A DNA stretch of 16,996 bases from Gemmatimonas phototrophica (GTDB lineage: Bacteria; Gemmatimonadota; Gemmatimonadetes; Longimicrobiales; Gaopeijiaceae), in contig CAMCNM010000015.1 in NCBI GenBank assembly GCA_945876015.1, positions 1-16,996 of the forward strand, written 5' to 3'. Each line of letters opens with the position of its first letter. Within the stretch, counting starts at the first letter, position 1. The position numbers and the translations under genes were made by a program. Positions 1-7,085 of this stretch are shown piece after piece. The notes beneath the pieces are model-generated. The model saw nothing but the letters and a program-made list of their open reading frames with translations, was not told the origin of the DNA and searched no databases.

Positions 1-9
1 GCACGGCCA

Positions 10-24
10 ACCAGGAGAAAGAAG
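10..24 (+). promoter_or_regulatory. Ribosome binding site of the PAL-like lipoprotein gene
   Basis: The leader just before the ATG at 25 carries AGGAGA followed by a purine-rich stretch. It gives a well-spaced Shine-Dalgarno site and fixes the start. Only 24 bases of upstream sequence are available, so no promoter can be judged. Confidence 0.6.
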
Positions 25-1218
25 ATGATCGGTCTCAGATCCCGCACGGCTCTCGTGCTCGCCGCCGGCCTGGCGGTGCTCTCCGGCTGCGCCGCGCCGG
101 CTGACACGGCGGACGCCCCCGTTGCCAACACCGTGATCGGCGGCGACGACCGCAACGGTGAGTACGTGCCCGTCAACTGGATGAAGCTCGACAAGAACCA
201 CGTTGCAGGCGAGGTGGAGTGGGGCCAGCACTCGGGCGTCTCCGCGATCGACCCGAACCGGGTCTTCGTGGTCACGTGGGGAGACATGGATAAGGCCGGC
301 AAGGTTCAGGTCGCGGACCCGGTCGGCGGGCCGACCCACATGATCGTCGTCCTCGACCGTGAGGGGAACGTGATCGAGAACTGGTCGCAGTGGGACACCC
401 TCATGCACACGCCGCACGACATCTACGTCGATCCGTACGACCCCGCGATGCCGGTGTGGGTGGTCGAGCGCGGAACGAGCGGCGGCAAGACGATGGAGAT
501 TCTCAAGTTCAGCAACGACGGGAAGGAACTCCTCATGCGTCTCGGCAAGGGCGAAACGCCCCCGGCGAGCGTGAACGAGGCCCGCGGCCGCAAGCCGGGT
601 CCGTTTCAGTACGGCCAGCCCGCGAAGATGGCGTTCTACCCGAACGGCGACTTCATCGTGGGTGACGGCTACTGGAATTGCCGCGTCATCCGCTACAACG
701 CGGCCGGCGAGTTCCTGAGCGAGTTCGGCTCGTGCCCCACCGGGAGCGGCCCGAACGGCGAAGACGCCGACGGTGAGTTCGACACCGTGCACGGGCTCGG
801 GATCGACCGGGACGGGCGGATCTACGTGGCCGACCGCAGCAACGACCGCATCCAGGTGTTCGAGGCGAACGGCACGCACGTCGCCACTTGGCCAAACGTC
901 AACAGCCCGGCGTGCGTGTGGGTGGACGAGAGCAACGCGGTCTGGGTGTGCGGCCGGACCACCAATCGGATGCTCAAGTACGACACCGAGGGCCATCTGC
1001 TCTACCACTGGGGCACCTTCGGCGGGAACGCGGGCGGCTTCGACGGCGGCCTGGGCGGGTTCGCCCGGGTGCACGGGGTTTCGGTGGACCGCGAGGGCAA
1101 CTTCTACGTCGCCAACTTCGACGGCGCCGTCACGGGCAAGTTCTCGCCCAAGCCAGGTGCGGATCGCAGCAGGCTGGTCCTGCCCTTGATGAAGGTCGGA
1201 TCGGCTCCGACGAACTGA
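25..1218 (+). CDS. NHL/six-bladed beta-propeller lipoprotein, peptidyl-alpha-hydroxyglycine alpha-amidating lyase (PAL)-like
   Basis: 397 aa. Seen: a lipoprotein signal peptide with lipobox LSGC (Cys22 becomes the lipidated N-terminus), then NHL-type blades. Recognisable ones are HDIYVDPYDPAMPVWVVERG (from His131), a PNGDFIVGDGYWNCRVIRY blade, VHGLGIDRDGRIYVADRSND (His256) and VHGVSVDREGNFYVANFDG (His350). Family knowledge: in eukaryotic PAL, which cleaves peptidyl-hydroxyglycine to an amidated peptide and glyoxylate, three propeller histidines bind zinc. His131, His256 and His350 sit at the start of the matching blades with similar spacing. Inference: an extracytoplasmic, membrane-anchored propeller, possibly a zinc lyase. 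No PHM monooxygenase lies nearby, so the substrate is unknown, and a non-enzymatic binding propeller is an alternative. Start supported by AGGAGA; the gene ends in a strong terminator. Confidence 0.85.
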   Translation: MIGLRSRTALVLAAGLAVLSGCAAPADTADAPVANTVIGGDDRNGEYVPVNWMKLDKNHVAGEVEWGQHSGVSAIDPNRVFVVTWGDMDKAGKVQVADPVGGPTHMIVVLDREGNVIENWSQWDTLMHTPHDIYVDPYDPAMPVWVVERGTSGGKTMEILKFSNDGKELLMRLGKGETPPASVNEARGRKPGPFQYGQPAKMAFYPNGDFIVGDGYWNCRVIRYNAAGEFLSEFGSCPTGSGPNGEDADGEFDTVHGLGIDRDGRIYVADRSNDRIQVFEANGTHVATWPNVNSPACVWVDESNAVWVCGRTTNRMLKYDTEGHLLYHWGTFGGNAGGFDGGLGGFARVHGVSVDREGNFYVANFDGAVTGKFSPKPGADRSRLVLPLMKVGSAPTN

Positions 1219-1231
1219 GCCCGATTCCAGA

Positions 1232-1277
1232 AACGAAAAACTCCCACGGGGCTTCAGCCCCGTGGGAGTTTTTCGTT
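1232..1277. terminator. Bidirectional intrinsic terminator between convergent genes
   Basis: Perfect inverted repeat: 21-bp arms at 1232-1252 and 1257-1277 around a TTCA loop. The core is G+C rich (CTCCCACGGGGC and complement) and is flanked on both sides by an A5/T5 run, so each strand gives a hairpin followed by a U tract. It lies 13 bases after the PAL-like gene and 30 bases after the stop of the HhH lipoprotein on the other strand, so it can serve both transcripts. Confidence 0.95.
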
Positions 1278-1307
1278 CAGGGCATCCGCTCGCGCGGCGC
1301 GCCGGCC

Positions 1308-1814
1308 TCAGCGGATGGTGACGTACTTCTCCATCCGAGCGATTTCGGCCTCGTCCGCGTACTTGCCGATGTCACGGCGCCACCGTTCGATCGCATCGTA
1401 GGGCCGGTACTCCTCGAACTCGTGCGCCATGTTGTCGCCCACTCGCGGGATCAAGTTGATCTCGGCCTCCGACGCGCTGTTGAGGTCGAGCGGCATCCAG
1501 ATCCGCTCATACGCGACGTTTTTCTGCTCGTCGGTGAGCTTGTCCGCCACGACCGCGTCCGCGGCCACCATGTTCTCGAAGGGACGGCCGGCGATCAGCG
1601 CGTCGGCCAGCGCGGCGTCCACGCCGGGGACGGTGATCAGCTGTTCGTGAGTCGCGGTGTTGGGATCCAGGAAGGCGCCCTCAGCCACCGGCGCGGGCGC
1701 CGCGGGGGCTTCGACCGCCGGCGCCGCTTCCTCCGGGGGCGCCTCGCTTCCGCCGCAGGCGGACAGCCCGAGCAGCGCGGCACACAGGATCGATCCGGTC
1801 GCCATATGTCTCAT
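1308..1814 (-). CDS. Helix-hairpin-helix (ComEA-like) lipoprotein
   Basis: 168 aa. Lipoprotein signal with lipobox LSAC (Cys20), a Pro/Ala/Glu-rich linker (about 23-46), then two related segments. DPNTATHEQLITVPGVDAAL (50-69) and DLNSASEAEINLIPRVGDNM (110-129) each match the 'N-x-A-x-x-x-E-L-x-x-(I/V)-P-G-V' pattern of HhH repeats. In the second, the usual hairpin Gly is Arg (IPRV). Known of the family: HhH motifs bind DNA backbone non-specifically (ComEA in DNA uptake) or act in protein contacts. Inference: a periplasmic lipid-anchored HhH protein; a role in DNA capture is unproven. A strong SD (GGGGAGGAAAG) precedes the ATG at 1814. That ATG overlaps the stop of the upstream membrane gene as ATGA, indicating translational coupling. 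Met4 is a less well-spaced alternative start. Confidence 0.82.
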   Translation of the reverse strand: MRHMATGSILCAALLGLSACGGSEAPPEEAAPAVEAPAAPAPVAEGAFLDPNTATHEQLITVPGVDAALADALIAGRPFENMVAADAVVADKLTDEQKNVAYERIWMPLDLNSASEAEINLIPRVGDNMAHEFEEYRPYDAIERWRRDIGKYADEAEIARMEKYVTIR

Positions 1815-2254
1815 CTTTCCTCCCCTTCAGTAGTGGATGCACCCGGTCGTAGCGCGGGATGTCGATGGCCGCAGAGCAACCCGAGCAGACCGAGCTGGAC
1901 GAGCGCCCCAGGCGCGAGCGTCGGGACCGCTCCGCGAAGCGCCATCCAGATCAAGGATAACCCCCTTCTCGATGGGGCGATCTCCAGCTCGAAGCTCGCG
2001 TTTCCCTGGTAGTGGAGCCAGAGGCCCACCAGGCCCGCTAGGACGAAAGTCCCCATGGCCGCTTGGAAGACACGGATAGTGGTACGGGTGGGAAGCCAGA
2101 TGAGGGCGATCCACGCGAGGAGCCCGAGACCCAGCACCCCGAGGGGGATGATCTGCGTGCGGGAATCGTAGTGCTCCATCAGGAGCAGCTCGGCGACCAG
2201 GCCGAGAATGCCGATCAGGACCAGCCCCAGCAGCGGCGCCCGCATCCTGTCCAT
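1811..2254 (-). CDS. Small four-helix integral membrane protein of unknown function
   Basis: 147 aa from the ATG at 2254. Hydropathy by eye gives four membrane segments at about 6-25, 34-54, 62-81 and 108-128. A short charged loop (MEHYDSRTQ) lies between the first two, and the polar tail ends STTEGEER. No family recognised. Start: upstream in-frame sequence is charged and does not look coding. ATG 2254 begins directly before the first hydrophobic segment and has a GGGGA nearby; ATG 2245 and 2287 are alternatives. The stop overlaps the start of the HhH lipoprotein (ATGA, four shared bases), so the two form an operon and probably act together at the envelope. Transcribed divergently from rsuA. 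Confidence 0.72.
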   Translation of the reverse strand: MDRMRAPLLGLVLIGILGLVAELLLMEHYDSRTQIIPLGVLGLGLLAWIALIWLPTRTTIRVFQAAMGTFVLAGLVGLWLHYQGNASFELEIAPSRRGLSLIWMALRGAVPTLAPGALVQLGLLGLLCGHRHPALRPGASTTEGEER

Positions 2255-2317
2255 TGTCCCCGGATCCCGATCGATGGTCGCGTGCATTTCAGAGTTGGAA
2301 TGATATGGTATGCTGAC
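2255..2317. promoter_or_regulatory. Divergent promoter region, rsuA versus membrane-protein operon
   Basis: This 63-base gap separates divergent starts and includes a locally A+T-rich patch (about 2286-2311). On the plus strand TGGTATGCT (2306-2314) resembles an extended -10 only a few bases before the rsuA ATG, which would give a nearly leaderless transcript. On the minus strand TATCAT (2305-2300) is a good -10 match, with a poor TTGCGA (2330-2325) at 19-base spacing. No -35 on the plus strand is convincing. Assignments are tentative. Confidence 0.35.
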
Positions 2318-3034
2318 ATGAAACTCGCAAAGTACCTGGCCAACCTGGGCTACGGGTCGCGCCGGGAAGTCACCGCAATGCTGAACGCCGGTCGCGTGGC
2401 GCGGGCGGATGGGACGAGACTCGCCGATGGCGGCCCTTTCGCGCATGCCGACGTCCGGGTGGACGGCGAGCCGCTGGACCCACCTCCGGGTGTGGTCATC
2501 GTGCTGCACAAGCCGGTCGGGTACGTGTGCTCGACGACCGACACCAACCCGCTCGTCTACGATCTGCTGCCGAGACGCTTTCGCAAACGCTCACCGGTGA
2601 TCGCTCCGGTGGGCCGTCTCGACCGGGACACATCCGGTCTTCTCGTGCTGACCGACAGCGGACAGACGAACCACCGACTCACGTCGCCCAAGTCCGGTAT
2701 CGCGAAGGTCTACGAGGCCCGGCTCGCGTCCAATCTGCGTGGCGACGAGGCGGAGTCGTTCGCGAGCGGCACCCTGATGCTGAACGGCGAAGCGCTGCCA
2801 CTCGCGCCAGTGGCGCTGGAGGTGCTGGATGCGCGACGCGTGCGTGTGACGCTGAGGGAGGGACGCTACCATCAGGTGCGTCGGATGTTCGCGGCGGTGG
2901 GCAATCACGTCGAGGCGCTGCACCGTAGCGCCATCGGCGCCATCGACCTCGGCGATCTGCCGAAAGGTGCCTGGCGGGTACTGGGCGACGCGGAGGTCGC
3001 AGCGCTCCAGATCTCGCGTCGGGACCCGACGTGA
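2318..3034 (+). CDS. rsuA: 16S rRNA pseudouridine(516) synthase, RsuA family
   Basis: 238 aa, about the family length. Residues 1-50 form an S4 RNA-binding domain (MKLAKYLANLGYGSRREVTA). The catalytic motif GRLDRDTSGLLVLTD follows with Asp102 as nucleophile, then the C-terminal signature GRYHQVRRMFAAVGNHVEAL. This last block and HRLTSPK are closest to RsuA among the RsuA/RluB/E/F group. The enzyme converts a uridine of 16S rRNA (U516 in E. coli) to pseudouridine during small-subunit assembly. Start: the frame is open further upstream, but that part is non-coding in character and family proteins begin at the S4 domain, so ATG 2318 is chosen; ATG 2300 is an alternative. No clear SD is seen. Its TGA ends at 3034, directly against the rsmC stop. 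RluE/F-type 23S specificity cannot be fully excluded. Confidence 0.9.
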   Translation: MKLAKYLANLGYGSRREVTAMLNAGRVARADGTRLADGGPFAHADVRVDGEPLDPPPGVVIVLHKPVGYVCSTTDTNPLVYDLLPRRFRKRSPVIAPVGRLDRDTSGLLVLTDSGQTNHRLTSPKSGIAKVYEARLASNLRGDEAESFASGTLMLNGEALPLAPVALEVLDARRVRVTLREGRYHQVRRMFAAVGNHVEALHRSAIGAIDLGDLPKGAWRVLGDAEVAALQISRRDPT

Positions 3035-4138
3035 CTACCGGATTGCGGTGAGCACCTTGAAGCGCGGGCCGTCATGCGCGACGGCAATGTTGCCGAAGCG
3101 CTCGCGGATCTCGCGCTCGTAGGGGAGCGTTCGATTCGCAACGAGGTAGAGGCGGCCGCCCGGCTCGAGGACCGTCCACGCGTCTCGGATGAAGCGCCGC
3201 GGGAGGTCAAGGTCGGTGGCCTTGCCCGTGTGAAACGGCGGGTTCGTGACGACGACGTCGAAGCGCTGATCGATGACCGCGTCCGCGACATCGCTCGCGA
3301 GTACCCTGACGTCACGCGCGCCGGCGGCTTCCGCAGTGCGGGCGGCGGAGCGGACGGCCTCGGTGTCGGCATCGACCATGACCACGCGGCCCGTCTGCGA
3401 AAGCAGCGCGGCCAGCGTTCCGAGAGCCCCGGCGCCGCAGCCGATGTCCAGGACGCTGTTCCCCACGTCGATCCGCATCACGTTCGCGAGGGTTTCCGTG
3501 GCCTCGTCGAGATGATCCCAGGAAAAGACGCCGGGACGTGAATACATCCTGAACGCGTGCGTGCGAAGGCTCACGTCGCACGCGAAGAACGTGCTGCCAT
3601 CGAGGTAGGGGCTGTCGAAGTCGGCGATGTTTGTCGGCGTGGCGGCCTGCTTGTCCGCCAGGACTACGCGGTGTCCGCCCTTGGTCGCGAGAACCGCGGC
3701 ATTGCCGAACAGCTCGTCGAGTAGGCGCGCCGCGGACCTTGCTCCTTCGTCGTTCGCGCCCGCAATGAAGCAGCGCCCACCGATTCTCAATACGTCGAAC
3801 GCGTTCTTCAGCAACTGCCGGAGCGGCAGCGTTTCGCGAGGGATGCGGATCATGGCGACGGCGGCGCTGACTGCACGTGGCAGCGGGTCCGTACCCTGTC
3901 CGGCGAATACCTCGACGTTCGTGACACCACCTTCGGCCAGCATGCGGCGCATGCCGCCGACGGTCACGATACTCCGGTGCGTGACCAGAGCGCGGGCGGC
4001 AACGCTCGCGTGTGGAGGCCGAGCGCACTGCAGAGCGCCGCCGTGCAGGTGGACGACGGTCTCGCCAGGGGCGACGGCACCGTGGCGCTCGAGAAGATCT
4101 GCGGAGGGATCGGACGGCTGGTGCGGCTTGCGGCGCAT
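3035..4138 (-). CDS. rsmC: RsmC-like 16S rRNA guanine-N2 methyltransferase
   Basis: 367 aa. Two-domain layout typical of RsmC/RlmG. The N-terminal half (about 1-190) is a degenerate methyltransferase-like domain. The C-terminal half has SAM motif I VLDIGCGAGALG (about 226-237), VVMVDAD, and the catalytic NPPF motif within VVTNPPFHTGKATD (NPPF about 297-300). It ends in VANRTLPYEREIRERFGN and RFKVLTAIR, very like the RsmC C-terminus. The enzyme makes m2G1207 in 16S rRNA using S-adenosylmethionine. ATG 4138 is preferred over the longer open frame to 4234, because the extra 32 residues look non-coding; no good SD precedes either. Convergent with rsuA with no spacer, so two 16S modification enzymes sit tail to tail. 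RlmG-type specificity is the main alternative. Confidence 0.86.
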   Translation of the reverse strand: MRRKPHQPSDPSADLLERHGAVAPGETVVHLHGGALQCARPPHASVAARALVTHRSIVTVGGMRRMLAEGGVTNVEVFAGQGTDPLPRAVSAAVAMIRIPRETLPLRQLLKNAFDVLRIGGRCFIAGANDEGARSAARLLDELFGNAAVLATKGGHRVVLADKQAATPTNIADFDSPYLDGSTFFACDVSLRTHAFRMYSRPGVFSWDHLDEATETLANVMRIDVGNSVLDIGCGAGALGTLAALLSQTGRVVMVDADTEAVRSAARTAEAAGARDVRVLASDVADAVIDQRFDVVVTNPPFHTGKATDLDLPRRFIRDAWTVLEPGGRLYLVANRTLPYEREIRERFGNIAVAHDGPRFKVLTAIR

Positions 4139-4302
4139 GGGGGAAGCTACGATCCCATCGGCTCCTCGAGCAGACCACCCGCGTCGTCCTGAAGGGACCG
4201 CAGGGTCGCGGATTCCAGCTCCAGCCTCCACCATGGCCGAGTCCGGGGCGAGCTTCCACCCATAGCGAGTCCGCCGCGGGTCCCCACCGAGGGAGGGCTC
4301 TG
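4139..4302. other. Divergent intergenic region, rsmC versus GT-C gene
   Basis: 164 bases between divergent starts. The only clear signal is GAGGGAGGG just before the GTG at 4303, a Shine-Dalgarno for the GT-C gene. No convincing -35/-10 pair, hairpin or small gene was found on either strand. Confidence 0.5.
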
Positions 4303-5454
4303 GTGCCCAGTTGGAAAGCGGCCGACCACGATCTCGAGGACGATCCGAACCGGGTTTACCGGCTCGGCGGCTGGATCGGCTGCGGGCTCCTCATGCTCGC
4401 GGCGACCTGGCGCGCGTGGGTCTGCAACGATGCCTACATCACCTTTCGGGTCATCGACAACCTGGTCAACGGCTACGGGTTGCGGTGGAACGTGGACGAA
4501 CGCGTCCAGGTGTTCACGCATCCGCTCTGGATGCTTTTCCATGTCCCATTCTACGCGCTGTTCGGTCACATCTACGTCGTGACCATCGTGCTTTCTCTGG
4601 CGCTGACCGCGGGAGCGCTCTGGGTCACGGTGCGAAGCCTCGGAGGCGCACCGGCGGCCGCACCCGTTCTCCTGACCGTGCTGCTCGCGAGCTCGCAGGC
4701 CTTCATGGACTATACGACCAGCGGGCTGGAGGCGCCGCTGAGCCTTCTGCTCTTCGCCCTCTTCGTTCACTCCGTCTCACGACCGACCGTCGATGGGGCC
4801 GCGCTGATCACGATCTCGAGCCTGGCGGTGTTGAACCGCTTCGACTGCATCGTCCTGTATGCGCCCGTTCTGGGATACTTGTTCGTCAGGGGCGCCGACC
4901 GTCCGAAGGCTCGCGCCTATCTCGGCCTGGTTCCTCTCGTCGCCTGGTTTCTGTTCTCCGTCCTCTACTTCGGGTTCCCCTTCCCCAACACCAAGCCGGC
5001 CAAGCTGTCCACGGGTCTCGGGGCGGTGCAGTACATCGAGCAGGGGTGGCTCTACCTGAACGACCTCATGGTCAACGACCCACCCTCCTTCGTGATCATC
5101 GTGATGGGGATCCTGCTCGCGATCCTGGCGGCATCGCGCGCGGGACCGAAGACCGCCACGGCGCGCGATCGTCGGATCGGCTTTCTGGCTCTGGGGGTCG
5201 TCGCATACATCGGCTACGTCATCTACGTGGGCGGCGACTTCATGCGTGGCCGGCATTTCGCCCTTCCGGTGTTCGCGAGCGCCTGGCTGATCCTCGGCTC
5301 GACCGGTGCCTTCCCGAGGCGAGTCCACGCCGTGTGCGGCGCCGCATTCGCCCTCGGCGTCATGCTCTCGACCCTTCCGGGATGTCCACGGTCCAGCCGA
5401 AAGCGAAGCTGGCCTGCCCGCCGCTACCTCCCCTTCCCACCGATTGCGCGATGA
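4303..5454 (+). CDS. GT-C-like membrane glycosyltransferase (AftB/ZomB-like), probably C-terminally truncated
   Basis: 383 aa from GTG 4303, which has GGGAGGG at good distance. Polytopic, with about 9-10 hydrophobic segments. Motifs seen: NDAYITFR with Asp43 in the first periplasmic loop (the usual acidic motif of GT-C enzymes), GLRWNVDERVQVFTHPLW (about 65-82), SGLEAPLSLLLF (Glu143), FPNTKPAKLSTGLG, and YVGGDFMRGRHF (Gly310-Asp312). These recall the arabinofuranosyltransferase AftB and ZomB-like proteins, which use polyprenyl-phosphate sugars on the outer face of the inner membrane. Family members, as I recall, run about 500-600 residues with a C-terminal periplasmic domain. Here the frame stops soon after the last helix, and the final ~26 residues (from about 358, LPGCPRSSRKRS) are antisense to the pilin gene. 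Truncation is inferred. Donor and acceptor are unknown. Confidence 0.75.
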   Translation: MPSWKAADHDLEDDPNRVYRLGGWIGCGLLMLAATWRAWVCNDAYITFRVIDNLVNGYGLRWNVDERVQVFTHPLWMLFHVPFYALFGHIYVVTIVLSLALTAGALWVTVRSLGGAPAAAPVLLTVLLASSQAFMDYTTSGLEAPLSLLLFALFVHSVSRPTVDGAALITISSLAVLNRFDCIVLYAPVLGYLFVRGADRPKARAYLGLVPLVAWFLFSVLYFGFPFPNTKPAKLSTGLGAVQYIEQGWLYLNDLMVNDPPSFVIIVMGILLAILAASRAGPKTATARDRRIGFLALGVVAYIGYVIYVGGDFMRGRHFALPVFASAWLILGSTGAFPRRVHAVCGAAFALGVMLSTLPGCPRSSRKRSWPARRYLPFPPIAR

Positions 5455-6226
5455 TCCGAATCCCGTCCACGAGGGCCAGATTCACCCCGGTCACGACCTT
5501 GTAATGGGTGGTCGTGCTATAGCGAAACTGCAACTGAGCGGTGGTGGAGAGACCGGTGGCGAATTCCACGAGCGATCCCCCGTACGGACCACGGAAGATT
5601 GCGCGCACGCCAGGATCGAGCACCGAGTCGGCGATCTTGAACTCGGTCTTGCGGAGAAGCATCAGCACCGTGCCGACCACGGGTGCCGCTGCCCCGGTGA
5701 CGGTGCCCACCCTGAGCCGCAGGAATTGCGAGGCGACGCTGGCGGTATCGGCTCCATTCGTGGCACATGTCGCCGCCGGGGTTCCGCCCGAGCCAGCGAG
5801 CGTCGCCCACGTGGCGTCGTAGAACGCCCATGTCCCCGTTCCCGCCGCGTTCAGCACCCCGAGCGAGGCCACCTCGCTCTGGTCGATCGAAGCCGATCCG
5901 CCCGGAACGAAGGCATAGAGGTCGGTACCCGTGATCCCGCACACCGACGCCTGCACCATGGGGGCGCGAACGACGAACCGCATCGAGTCGGCCAGGATCA
6001 CGCCTCCACGAGACACCGAACGCACCTCCGACCCCACCAGCTCAGTCATGGCGCGAGCATTCTCCTGGACCTGGCCACGGAGGAGGATCCATGTGAAGAA
6101 CTCGTTCTGCGTCAGGAAGACCGCTCCCACCATCACGATCAGGCCGGACGAGATGGTGAGCGCAACCAGAGCCTCGATCATCGTGAAGCCCGCCCTCGCG
6201 ACCCGGACCGGGGCGCGGCCTACCAT
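5360..6226 (-). CDS. PilW/PulJ-like minor type IV pilin or pseudopilin
   Basis: 288 aa. A short basic leader ends in the prepilin peptidase site G13|F14 followed by FTMIEALVALTISSG, with Glu at mature position 5 (Glu18), then a single hydrophobic helix to about residue 36. The remainder is a low-identity beta-rich globular domain with Cys pairs (ASVCGI, AATCAT). Size and third place in the operon fit PilW/PulJ. It would be processed by PilD-type peptidase and sit at a pilus or type II secretion pseudopilus tip. ATG 6226 overlaps the stop of the PilV-like gene by seven bases; no SD is seen, so coupling is likely. The final residues (EGSRA) come from DNA antisense to the GT-C gene, so the native C-terminus may be lost. 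Confidence 0.82.
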   Translation of the reverse strand: MVGRAPVRVARAGFTMIEALVALTISSGLIVMVGAVFLTQNEFFTWILLRGQVQENARAMTELVGSEVRSVSRGGVILADSMRFVVRAPMVQASVCGITGTDLYAFVPGGSASIDQSEVASLGVLNAAGTGTWAFYDATWATLAGSGGTPAATCATNGADTASVASQFLRLRVGTVTGAAAPVVGTVLMLLRKTEFKIADSVLDPGVRAIFRGPYGGSLVEFATGLSTTAQLQFRYSTTTHYKVVTGVNLALVDGIRIIAQSVGRGGSGGQASFAFGWTVDIPEGSRA

Positions 6227-6597
6227 ACGTCGCGCACGTAGGTCGAGTCGGCGAAGGTCGGCCAGACGCTGGTCGCCGGGTAGATACGGAGATACGCCAC
6301 GCGCAGGAGAGGACTCTTCTGGGTGACCTGGAGCCGACGTGTATAGGAGATGCCACGCACGGTGAGAGAGGTGGTCGTGGTACCCACGCTGACGGCCGCA
6401 TAGGGCTGGGTCATGAGACTGTCCATCCGATGCTGCCCCTGGACGTTGATCACCGACTTGACCGCGGAGTACTCCATCCGGCGCGACAGCGCCGACGTGA
6501 CGCTGAGCACCATGATCACCCCTACCGAGAAGATCAGGAGCGCCCCGATCACCTCGATCAGGGTAAAGCCACACCGTCGAACGAGATCCGACCGCAT
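6220..6597 (-). CDS. PilV/GspI-like minor type IV pilin or pseudopilin
   Basis: 125 aa. The leader MRSDLVRRCG is followed by cleavage at G10|F11 and FTLIEVIGALLIFSVGVIMV, with Glu15 at mature position 5. The hydrophobic stalk helix runs to about residue 32. A small globular domain follows (ISYTRRLQVT, LRIYPATSVW). Length and the middle position between FimT/GspH- and PilW/PulJ-like genes fit PilV/GspI. Its ATG (6597-6595) shares one base with the stop of the upstream FimT-like gene (TGATG), and its own stop overlaps the PilW-like start. The three genes are therefore probably one translationally coupled message. Pilus versus type II secretion cannot be decided here. Confidence 0.82.
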   Translation of the reverse strand: MRSDLVRRCGFTLIEVIGALLIFSVGVIMVLSVTSALSRRMEYSAVKSVINVQGQHRMDSLMTQPYAAVSVGTTTTSLTVRGISYTRRLQVTQKSPLLRVAYLRIYPATSVWPTFADSTYVRDVW

Positions 6598-7085
6598 CAG
6601 CTGCCAGCGACCTTCGACGTGCCCATACCGTTGAACTGAACCTGGTACGATACGTTCCCCGCCTTGAACGTCGCGGTACCGATCGCCGCTCCGAGAGCGG
6701 CAAAATTGGCGAATCCCCGGGACGAAAAGGAAAGCGTGTCCCCCGGAACGGCGAGGTCCACCGCGCTCAGCGTGAATTCGGCGCCCGTTCCGAATCGCCT
6801 CCTGGCGAGCTCCCTTCCGGATGCGGTAGCGACCAGATAGTACTTTGCGCTCTCGTAGAACCGGATCGCTACCCTCTCCCGGCCTCGAATGGCCGTGCCA
6901 CGCGCCAGGATCAGGTCCCGTGAGAAGACCTGGGCTGCTCGTTGGGCCGCAATACGCTCGTTATAGCCCGAAAAGACGATCGTTCCGATCGACAGGAGCA
7001 CGGCCGCGATCACCAGGACGATGGTGATCTCGATGAGGCTGAAGCCGGTTGGGCGAGGCGGAAAGGCGTGTTCTTTCAAGCTCAA
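6597..7085 (-). CDS. FimT/GspH-like type IV pilin or pseudopilin
   Basis: 162 aa. Prepilin peptidase site G14|F15, then FSLIEITIVLVIAAVLLSIG with Glu19 at mature position 5. The GspH/FimT pattern follows (AAQVFSRDLILARGTAIRGR), with a C-terminal beta domain ending in YQVQFNGMGTSKVAGS. First gene of the three-gene set. No ATG or GTG lies in frame between the upstream stop (7173-7175) and the cleavage site, so the start must be TTG at 7085 or the TTG two codons on (7079). Neither has a clear SD, suggesting weak initiation. Predicted role: minor subunit priming pilus or pseudopilus assembly at the inner membrane. Confidence 0.82.
   Translation of the reverse strand: MSLKEHAFPPRPTGFSLIEITIVLVIAAVLLSIGTIVFSGYNERIAAQRAAQVFSRDLILARGTAIRGRERVAIRFYESAKYYLVATASGRELARRRFGTGAEFTLSAVDLAVPGDTLSFSSRGFANFAALGAAIGTATFKAGNVSYQVQFNGMGTSKVAGS

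Noticed and set aside
888..2012. 374-codon plus-strand frame running from the PAL-like gene through the terminator into the HhH operon
   Set aside because: It reads through a 21-bp terminator hairpin and two better-supported genes; no protein-like features.
2063..2317. N-terminal extension of the rsuA frame
   Set aside because: The extra 85 residues are antisense to the membrane-protein gene, charged and unlike the S4 domain; family proteins start at MKLAKYL.
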